Source: Oscillatoriaceae cyanobacterium Prado104
GTDB lineage: Bacteria > Cyanobacteriota > Cyanobacteriia > Cyanobacteriales > Microcoleaceae
Reading direction: 5' to 3'
Assembly (NCBI GenBank): GCA_025454405.1
Contig: JALOON010000067.1
Span: 1-41,227 of the forward strand
DNA: 41,227 nt
Position numbers and translations under genes: made by a program. Below are positions 34,914 through 41,227 of the stretch, piece after piece. Each line of letters begins with the position of its first letter. Positions within the stretch are counted from its first letter, which is position 1. Below the pieces are notes generated by a model that was not told where the DNA came from, did no database searches, and saw only the letters and a program-made list of their open reading frames with translations.

Positions 34914-36076
34914 ACTAAATCTTGAGTTTTAGCCGCTAAGTAGTGTTTCATGATCGTATCCGGTTTGTTGCCAGCAAGTCGAGCAACTGTGGCAATATCT
35001 AACCCGGCTCGCAGCATTCGAGTAATCCAACTGTGTCGAAGATTATTAGTAGGCAAATATTCTTGAACTTTGCCCGTGCTTACTAATTGTTTAACTATTG
35101 GGAGCCAATAGCGTTTATTAAAATTGTTCTGATTGATATGTCCGCCATCAGGTGAAGGGAAAATTAAATCGCAGTTGGCATCTTTTGGTAGACTTGTTAA
35201 CAATTTATTTAATTGAGCGTTTACCGGAAAACTTCTAGTTTCGTAGGTTTTTGTGCTTTTGAGAATGCCTTGGCTGTAAGCCTTGCATACCACAATTTCA
35301 TTATTTTTGATATTGTCCCAAGTAAGCGCGATCGCTTCTTCCGGGCGAAACCCGGTAAGCGTCAAAAACTCTACATAGCCAGCGTAGTAAGAGTGAGTGT
35401 AATTGGAATATTTAGAATTAAATTCATCGCTTTGAAAAGCCTCAATAATAGCCTTAATTTCATGACGCTCAAAGCATTTGCGACTGCGACTGCTTTTTTG
35501 GGATTTAGGGATGCTCTTAAACAGCCGGCAGTAATAATTTGCTTCCTTCTGGGAGATTTCCTCATCCTCCACCGCTAACAGCGCGGAAGCTCTTATGTAA
35601 GTGAGAACTTTCCTGGTAGTTGACGCTGAATATTTATCTAACAATTCTGCCAACAACAATCTGCTAGCACTGTTAGTTAGTTTCAACGCTTGCCGATCGA
35701 CTGCTGCAAGCGCTCGATCGACTTCGGGCCAATCGCCCTTTTGAGTAGTTGGTGCTGTTAGTTTCCGCTTGGCTACTTTGTACTGCTGCCACAAAGTTAG
35801 CAGGTCAAGTGGTGCTGGTGTGATCGCACTAAAATATTTTTCCAGCGTTGGATCGAACCGCTCCAGTAGGATATCGCTGTTGATTTCCTGAGCTTTGCCC
35901 CTTGCAACTTTCAGAATTTCTGGGGCAGCTTTGCCGATCGAGCGCGAATATTGTCTCCCCCCGCAGCTCCAGCGAATTTTGTAAGAATCGCCCCGTCGCT
36001 CTATCGAAATTTTCCCGTACTTTTCTACCACGCCATTTTTTTCAGGCGCAATTTTCTTTGTCACAATTTTTACCAA
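34898..36076 (-). CDS. int: Tyrosine recombinase (integrase) of the tRNA-Arg element
   Basis: 392 aa. The N-terminal arm-binding part (residues 20-50, KISIERRGDSYKIRWSCGGR) is followed by a core-binding helical domain about 90-195. The catalytic domain has R244 in LTGFRPEEAIALTW, K276 in STKT, R347 in NNLRHSWITRML, and Y379 in MKHYL. The first His of HxxR is Asn344 and the usual GH is GN (370), a variant of the catalytic box. Start appears to be TTG at 36076 or GTG at 36064. It lies 30-60 bp from the right arm and attR, as expected for a tRNA-targeting integrase. Confidence 0.93.
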   Translation of the reverse strand: MVKIVTKKIAPEKNGVVEKYGKISIERRGDSYKIRWSCGGRQYSRSIGKAAPEILKVARGKAQEINSDILLERFDPTLEKYFSAITPAPLDLLTLWQQYKVAKRKLTAPTTQKGDWPEVDRALAAVDRQALKLTNSASRLLLAELLDKYSASTTRKVLTYIRASALLAVEDEEISQKEANYYCRLFKSIPKSQKSSRSRKCFERHEIKAIIEAFQSDEFNSKYSNYTHSYYAGYVEFLTLTGFRPEEAIALTWDNIKNNEIVVCKAYSQGILKSTKTYETRSFPVNAQLNKLLTSLPKDANCDLIFPSPDGGHINQNNFNKRYWLPIVKQLVSTGKVQEYLPTNNLRHSWITRMLRAGLDIATVARLAGNKPDTIMKHYLAAKTQDLVLPEF

Positions 36077-36105
36077 GTGCTACTAGAGAAAAAATAAAAT
36101 TTCCC

Positions 36106-36121
36106 AGCAGTGAGGTAAAGG
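36106..36121. repeat. Right 16-bp inverted arm of the element
   Basis: AGCAGTGAGGTAAAGG is the exact reverse complement of 29442-29457. It sits between the integrase start and attR, in the likely int promoter, so binding could also control int expression. Confidence 0.7.
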
Positions 36122-36137
36122 GTAAATTTCCTAAATC

Positions 36138-36183
36138 GCTACGAACCATGAGGTCGGGGGTTCGACTCCCTCCAAGCCCGTTA
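36138..36183. other. attR of the integrated element
   Basis: A 46-bp copy of the tRNA-Arg 3' half plus TTA. It lacks the acceptor 5' strand and D arm, so it is not a tRNA gene. Confidence 0.92.
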
Positions 36184-36263
36184 CATTCCAGATACTCGCA
36201 CAACTGCGATCGGGAAAGCGTACAGGATTTGTACGAAATAGGCAGCGCTGGCTGTAAAGATTT

Positions 36264-36503
36264 GTGAATTTTTTAGCCAAGCGATCGGCTAAATTTTCAA
36301 ATTCCACAATCCCTGTTTTCCTTGGAGGCACGGTGTATGAATTTGATGATTTAAAGGAACTAAAGAAAGTATTGCCAAATATTCGGTACGTTCCGCCTCA
36401 AGCGTTCAGAGAAGATGAATTGCAATTTCTCTTCTGGGATTCATTGTTGCGGGCTTGCGGGATTGCAGTTGTAGATCGGGACACAATTAAGTATTTGCAT
36501 TAG
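36264..36503 (+). CDS. Small ORF, doubtful, possible gene remnant
   Basis: 79 aa from GTG. The middle (YEFDDLKELKKVLPNIRYVP, then FREDELQFLFWDSLLRACGI) looks like real protein, but no family is recognised and the start is poor. It may be a remnant displaced by the element or an independent small gene. Confidence 0.35.
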   Translation: MNFLAKRSAKFSNSTIPVFLGGTVYEFDDLKELKKVLPNIRYVPPQAFREDELQFLFWDSLLRACGIAVVDRDTIKYLH

Positions 36504-36962
36504 CCACCAATTAGATTCCACAATTCGCTTTCGTTCGGTTGTTGGTAAGTCTCCCTAATGGGTCGAACGATCGCGATTTAATCACTTCTACCGATTGGCA
36601 ATTAACACGCGACTGCCCTTCACTAAAGCAGGAAAAACGACTGGCATTTGTGATGAACTCAGAATTCACTCGCTAACTATGTAGCAGCAGAACTCAGATT
36701 AAACACATGAATATAATTTGTGACTGCGCTGTCCGCCCGGACTGCTATAAATATTCATCTATACTAACATCTATACTAACACAGCTTATTGGCATCAATC
36801 TCGATCGAGCGCGGTCACAGTTATCTTAGAAAACTAACTTATTATAGCAATTATTAGCCGGAAAAGTACAGTTAGTTGTCGAGATTCTACTGTTGAGAAT
36901 CAAATGGTGAGCTCGGATGTGCTTTATGAGTTCGATCAACGGTATATTAACGTTATCGACTT
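36504..36962. other. Intergenic region upstream of the phosphatase gene
   Basis: No gene is supported. A 12-bp word CATCTATACTAA is repeated in tandem about 36757-36780. TTGTGA (36719) and TATAAA (36746-36751) might form a promoter for the phosphatase gene, with spacing longer than ideal. Confidence 0.3.
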
Positions 36963-39122
36963 ATGTTTAACTTTATCCTCAAACCAATGAGTGCCAAGCA
37001 AGTTTCACCGAATGCTTCCCGATCCTCACCCCATATCGGACTCCGTACTACCCTGATACTGCCCTTCGTGTTGCAAATTTTTGCTGCTGTTGCGTTGGTC
37101 AGCTATCTTTCGTTTCGCAGCGGGCAGCAATCGGTCAACGATTTGGTCGGCAACCTGCAAAACAGCGTTGCTCAACGAGTAGAGGAAAACATTCACTCAT
37201 ATTTAGAGTCTTTACAGTTTTTAAATCGCATTAATGCCGCCAAAGTTATCAGTGGCGAGCTCAATCCCGATGACTTTGAACAATTAAAACCTTACTTTTT
37301 GAGTCAACTAAAAATTCAAGATAAAACAGACTATTTTATCTATGCCAATTCTCTAGGAGATTCATTGGGAATTGTGCGGACTGGTCTCGATACCTTTGAA
37401 ATCAAAATACGCGATCGATACTCGGTTCCCAATCGAGTTTCCTACGAGTTAACTCCCGACGGTCAGCTTGGTAAAGAGTTAGAAAGCGAACCCTTCGATC
37501 CGCGCCAGCGTCCCTTTTATAAAGCAGCCGTTGCTGCCGGCAAACCAACCTGGAGTCAGATTTTTATTTCGTTCTCGCGCAAGATATTAAGAATGGATGC
37601 GATCGCGCCTTTATATGCAGAAAACGGTGAGTTCCGAGGGGTATTTAGCACTGAAGTTACGCTGGCACAAATTAGCAATTTTTTGAAAACATTAAAAATT
37701 AGTCCTAACGGCGAAGTATTCATTCTCGAACGATCGGGTGAGATTGTTGCCAGTTCTACCGATGAAGCGCCCTTTGTCAAAACTGTGGATAGCGAAAAAC
37801 GTCTCTTAGCCCTGCAAAGCCAGAAACCAATTATTCAAAAAACCACCGAACAAATACTGGCAAAATTTCAAACATTCGATCGCATCAGAAAGCCTCAAAA
37901 TTTTACTTTTAAATTGAACGGCAAACTCAAACTCGTTCATATCCGACCCTATCAAGATCGGTGGGGTTTAGATTGGTTAGTGGCGATCGTGGTTCCCGAG
38001 TCCGACTTTATGGAGCAAATTAATACAAATACCCGCAATACTGTTTTGCTAAGTTTGGCGGCCTTGGGAGTAGCGATCGTCCTTGGTATTATCACCGCCC
38101 GCGCGATTTCAAATCCGATTCTCAGATTGACTCAAGCTTCCCAACAACTGGCGGATGGCAATCTTTCCCGACGAGTCGATACCAAGGACTTTGTGGAAAT
38201 CAGACAAATCGAAACCTTAGAAAATTCTTTCAACAGCATGGCGGGGCAACTGCAAGCAGCATTTGAAACTTTGGAAGATAAAGTCAAAGAACGCACCACC
38301 GAACTTGCCCAAGCCAACGCCGAAATTTCTGCCCTCAACGAACGCCTCAAATCCGAAAATCTCCGCATGAGTACCCAACTCGACATTATTAAAGAAATGC
38401 AGCAGTTAATTCTGCCGAAACCAGAAGAACTTCAAGCAATTGCCGACTTAGATATTGCGGGATTCATGGAACCCGCCGATCTAGTAGGAGGCGATTATTA
38501 TGATGTCCTGCATAATGATGGCGTTGTTACTCTTGGCATCGGCGATGTCACCGGACACGGACTCGAAAGCGGCATTTTGATGGTGATGATTCAAGCAAGC
38601 GTTCGGACGCTGCAAGAAATCAAAGAAGCCGATCCGGTGCGTTTTTTAGATACCCTCAACCGCACGATTTACAAAAATGTTCGGCGCATGAACTCCGACA
38701 AAAACCTGACGTTAGCTATCCTCAACTATGCTGGGGGCAGAATCAGCATTAGCGGTCAGCATGAAGAAACTTTAGTTGTGAGAAAAGGCGGTAAAATCGA
38801 GCGGATCGACACGATCGATTTAGGATTTCCCATCGGGTTAGATGATAACATTGCCCATCTGATTAGCCAGACAACTGTGGAATTAGCACCGGGGGATGGA
38901 GTCGTGCTGTACACCGACGGTATTACGGAAGCTAGAAATATCGATCGCCAATTCTACGGCTTGGAAAGACTCTGTGAAGTGGTGGCGAACAACTGGCACA
39001 AAAGTGCCGCAGAGATCGAGCAAGCAACCATTGATAACTTGCGGGAATTTATTGGAGAACAACAGGTGTTTGATGATATTACTTTAGTGGTGTTCAAGCG
39101 CGCGGATCGGGAGAGGGTATAG
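36963..39122 (+). CDS. CACHE-HAMP-SpoIIE-type PP2C phosphatase
   Basis: Membrane sensor phosphatase of 719 aa, likely acting on an anti-sigma-antagonist-type phosphoprotein. TM1 about 31-52; an extracytoplasmic dCACHE-like sensor about 60-345; TM2 about 360-380; HAMP about 381-433 (SNPILRLTQASQQLADGNLS); a coiled coil about 434-475; PP2C/SpoIIE domain about 480-715. Metal ligands are in DLVGGDYYDVL (D511) and GIGDVTGHGLESG (D528), with VLYTDGITEA and FDDITLVVFKR near the end. The catalytic set is intact. No partner STAS or kinase gene is in the window. The start could also be the ATG 24 bp in (MSAKQVSP). Confidence 0.93.
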   Translation: MFNFILKPMSAKQVSPNASRSSPHIGLRTTLILPFVLQIFAAVALVSYLSFRSGQQSVNDLVGNLQNSVAQRVEENIHSYLESLQFLNRINAAKVISGELNPDDFEQLKPYFLSQLKIQDKTDYFIYANSLGDSLGIVRTGLDTFEIKIRDRYSVPNRVSYELTPDGQLGKELESEPFDPRQRPFYKAAVAAGKPTWSQIFISFSRKILRMDAIAPLYAENGEFRGVFSTEVTLAQISNFLKTLKISPNGEVFILERSGEIVASSTDEAPFVKTVDSEKRLLALQSQKPIIQKTTEQILAKFQTFDRIRKPQNFTFKLNGKLKLVHIRPYQDRWGLDWLVAIVVPESDFMEQINTNTRNTVLLSLAALGVAIVLGIITARAISNPILRLTQASQQLADGNLSRRVDTKDFVEIRQIETLENSFNSMAGQLQAAFETLEDKVKERTTELAQANAEISALNERLKSENLRMSTQLDIIKEMQQLILPKPEELQAIADLDIAGFMEPADLVGGDYYDVLHNDGVVTLGIGDVTGHGLESGILMVMIQASVRTLQEIKEADPVRFLDTLNRTIYKNVRRMNSDKNLTLAILNYAGGRISISGQHEETLVVRKGGKIERIDTIDLGFPIGLDDNIAHLISQTTVELAPGDGVVLYTDGITEARNIDRQFYGLERLCEVVANNWHKSAAEIEQATIDNLREFIGEQQVFDDITLVVFKRADRERV

Positions 39123-39466
39123 AATTAGGAGCGCTCGCAGGCTGTCGATCGTCCTGGTGTTTCCTAGCCTGCGGAAAAATCGGATTTGGTATAATTGGTG
39201 TGCGAAATTCCCGCCCCAACAACTATAATATTATATGTAGCAGTCGATCGATTAGGAAAACAACTAGGTTGAGGCAGAGATTTATTAGTAGATGCGCGTT
39301 ATCGAACTGTTTGCGCTTCTGATGAAATTGGGATTTTTGCAATCGGGGTGGATGTACGGATATTTGCCAGTAAAAAAAGTGGATCTAAAATACCAGTTGA
39401 TTTCTTTTCAAGATCGAGATCGATCGATATTGATTTCCCAAAAACTATTATCCCCGATCGTAAATT
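39123..39466. other. Intergenic region between phosphatase and ABC genes
   Basis: I recognise no gene. The near-palindrome TATAATATTATA lies at about 39224. Short open frames here have no recognisable features. Confidence 0.35.
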
Positions 39467-41227
39467 ATGCAGCTCACTCAAATTACCACAGTTCAAGCTT
39501 TGTGGCGCAGCTTCAGATTGCTAGTTCAAGCCGCACCCAGTGAAATTCGCAGTTCGATCGTACTCAATATCATCGGCGGTATTGCGCCATCTGCCGTGCT
39601 ATTTTTAGATAAATTAATCATTGACGAAGTATCTTGCCTGCTGTCGCAAACTCAAACAGCACAGCCCTTCGATTTGATGCTGTCCCAACCAATACTGCTG
39701 TGGAGTATTGTCGGAGTTTTAACTCTCAAATTAGTCGCAGACTTTATCGGGACAATGAAAGAAATTACAATGACATCCCAGCGCGATCGAGTGCAAGGCT
39801 TTGTCAAAGGAAAAGTCCTCGAAAAAGTTGCCAAATTCGACGATATCGCCCTGTTTGAAAATCCTGAATTATTAAATATTGTAGAACTCGCAAAAACCGG
39901 AGTATTCCGAGTACAGCAACTAGCATTTACGATCGGCATGACAATTACGGGAATTTTTACCTTCATTCCAGCGACAGGGCTGGCTGCTGCAATCTCTTGG
40001 TGGGTGCCACTGCTGATATTAGTTTCATCATTGCCCTCAATTTATATCGAAAGAAAATACACCGAAAAAATCTGGGGAGTGCAAAAAAATCAAGCAAAAA
40101 TCAACCGCGAAATAAACTTATCATCCGACGTGTTGATGGGGGAACAATATGCTAAAGAGTTGCGGTTGTTTGGCTTGCAGGAACTTTGGTTAAAGCGCTG
40201 GCACGAGCAGTTTTTAGAGTATTTTACCGAGATGCGGCGAGTCCGCAAAGAAGCAGCAATATTTGTACTTTTGTGGTCGGTGTTTAGTAGAATAGGAGTA
40301 GCATTGCCATTTGTTTATGTAGTAATTGGGGCTTTGGGCGGGCGCTATACTTTAGGCGACTTGGCGCTATATTCGGGTTTAATTGTTCAAGTCGATCGCA
40401 GTTTGCACATCCTGATTTATAATTTCAATAATTTGTACGAAATCGCCCTCGGCGTTACTCCGATATTTCAACTTTTGGAACTTCGATCGAACTTGCACTC
40501 TCCTGCTGTAGAGGTTGTGCCAACCCAGTTACAGTTAGAGGATAACAATTCGGAATCGCAATCTCCTGCTGTCGGGGTTGCGCCTGCACAACCGCATTCG
40601 GAAGATAGCAAGCCAGATTTTGGTCATGCAACAGAGAAAATTGGCATCGAAATAAAGGATTTATCTTTTTGCTATCCCAGTGGTAAAAAAAGCACCATTT
40701 CAGATATGAATTTAACCATTAATCCGGGTGAAATGCTAGTAGTTGTCGGCGAAAATGGTGCGGGCAAAACTACCCTTGGCAAACTCCTCGGCAGGCTGTA
40801 CGATCCGACAGAGGGTTCGATCGAATGGAATGGCAAAGACTTGCGCAATTATCCTTTAGAATTCGTTCGATCGCGCATTGCCGTTGTCATGCAAGATTAC
40901 GCGCGTTTCCCCGCCACTGTAAGGGAAAATGTCGGTTTCGGTAACTTGCTTTCTCTATCGGATGATGTCGCAATTAACGAAGCAATTTCCGAAGCAGGAA
41001 TTGCAGTTAAAGTCAACAGTTTGGAGAAAGGTTTGGGAACACCTTTAGGCAAACAATTAGAAGAAGGCATCGACTTATCGGGAGGACAGTGGCAAAGAAT
41101 TGCGATCGCCCGTGCCTTAATGCGCCTTTCTAGCGTCGAAGTGCTGATTTTTGACGAACCAACCGCCGCTTTAGATCCGAAGACCGAACACGAAATTTAC
41201 GGCATCTTCCGCCAAATAGCTGTCGGG
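39467..41227 (+). CDS. ABC transporter, fused permease-ATPase, partial
   Basis: Subfamily-B-like exporter half-transporter; 587 codons are seen and the 3' end lies outside the window. ATG at 39467 (MQLTQITTVQALWRSFRLLV). Membrane domain about 20-375, with helices such as IVLNIIGGIAPSAVLFLDKL. A hydrophilic linker about 345-400 contains an imperfect duplication (SPAVEVVPTQ / SPAVGVAPAQ). The ATPase begins about 400: Walker A GENGAGKTT (428-436), signature LSGGQWQRIAIARAL (from 537), Walker B VLIFDEPTAALDP (from 559). The H-loop is beyond the end. Substrate unknown. Confidence 0.93.
   Translation, partial: MQLTQITTVQALWRSFRLLVQAAPSEIRSSIVLNIIGGIAPSAVLFLDKLIIDEVSCLLSQTQTAQPFDLMLSQPILLWSIVGVLTLKLVADFIGTMKEITMTSQRDRVQGFVKGKVLEKVAKFDDIALFENPELLNIVELAKTGVFRVQQLAFTIGMTITGIFTFIPATGLAAAISWWVPLLILVSSLPSIYIERKYTEKIWGVQKNQAKINREINLSSDVLMGEQYAKELRLFGLQELWLKRWHEQFLEYFTEMRRVRKEAAIFVLLWSVFSRIGVALPFVYVVIGALGGRYTLGDLALYSGLIVQVDRSLHILIYNFNNLYEIALGVTPIFQLLELRSNLHSPAVEVVPTQLQLEDNNSESQSPAVGVAPAQPHSEDSKPDFGHATEKIGIEIKDLSFCYPSGKKSTISDMNLTINPGEMLVVVGENGAGKTTLGKLLGRLYDPTEGSIEWNGKDLRNYPLEFVRSRIAVVMQDYARFPATVRENVGFGNLLSLSDDVAINEAISEAGIAVKVNSLEKGLGTPLGKQLEEGIDLSGGQWQRIAIARALMRLSSVEVLIFDEPTAALDPKTEHEIYGIFRQIAVG

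Noticed and set aside
36138..36183. Second tRNA-Arg gene
   Set aside because: Only the 3' half is present; there is no D arm or 5' acceptor strand. It is the att duplicate.
39292..39543. 83-aa plus-strand frame before the ABC gene
   Set aside because: It overlaps the better supported ABC start at 39467 and its sequence matches nothing.

Overview
The window looks like chromosome of a filamentous, non-heterocystous cyanobacterium (Oscillatoriales, perhaps Microcoleus/Oscillatoria-like; the genus is inference). Supporting signs are frequent CGATCG/HIP1-type words, short tandem heptamer repeats, a ferrochelatase with a C-terminal chlorophyll-binding-like helix, a GlpX-type FBPase/SBPase, an SLH-domain porin, LL-diaminopimelate aminotransferase, Uma2-family nucleases and many dispersed palindromes.

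Layout. 1-16456 is mostly housekeeping: dapL, uvsE, an SRAP protein, a cupin, a VOC protein, a CBS protein, an Uma2 protein, glpX, hemA, hemH, a methyltransferase, an unrecognised 373-aa protein, and a GDYXXLXY/DUF2157 membrane-protein pair. 16842-20095 holds a second Uma2 gene and a 30-repeat CRISPR array read on the minus strand, with leader and candidate promoter at the right end and no cas gene in view. 20096-28690 has a pentapeptide-repeat protein, a fused PyrF-PyrE enzyme, a porin, an MFS transporter, two small conserved proteins and a lone TnpB gene. moaC follows.

29387-36183 is a compact integrated element. It is inserted in a tRNA-Arg(ACG) gene and bounded by a perfect 46-bp direct repeat, just inside which lies a perfect 16-bp inverted repeat. 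It carries a tyrosine integrase, a run of small genes, a large TOPRIM/DUF3987 primase-ATPase and a small ribbon-helix-helix-like protein, all on the minus strand. No capsid, terminase, relaxase or conjugation gene is visible. One small gene appears to need a -1 frameshift at an A7 run to join its two halves, and its shifted stop overlaps the next start as ATGA.

After the element come a CACHE-HAMP-SpoIIE-type phosphatase and the 5' part of an ABC exporter cut by the window end. Two things stand out. The first is the tRNA-borne element with its candidate frameshift. The second is the leader-distal end of the CRISPR array, where a 36-bp piece is duplicated on both sides of a 35-bp segment, the geometry expected from an off-target spacer insertion.
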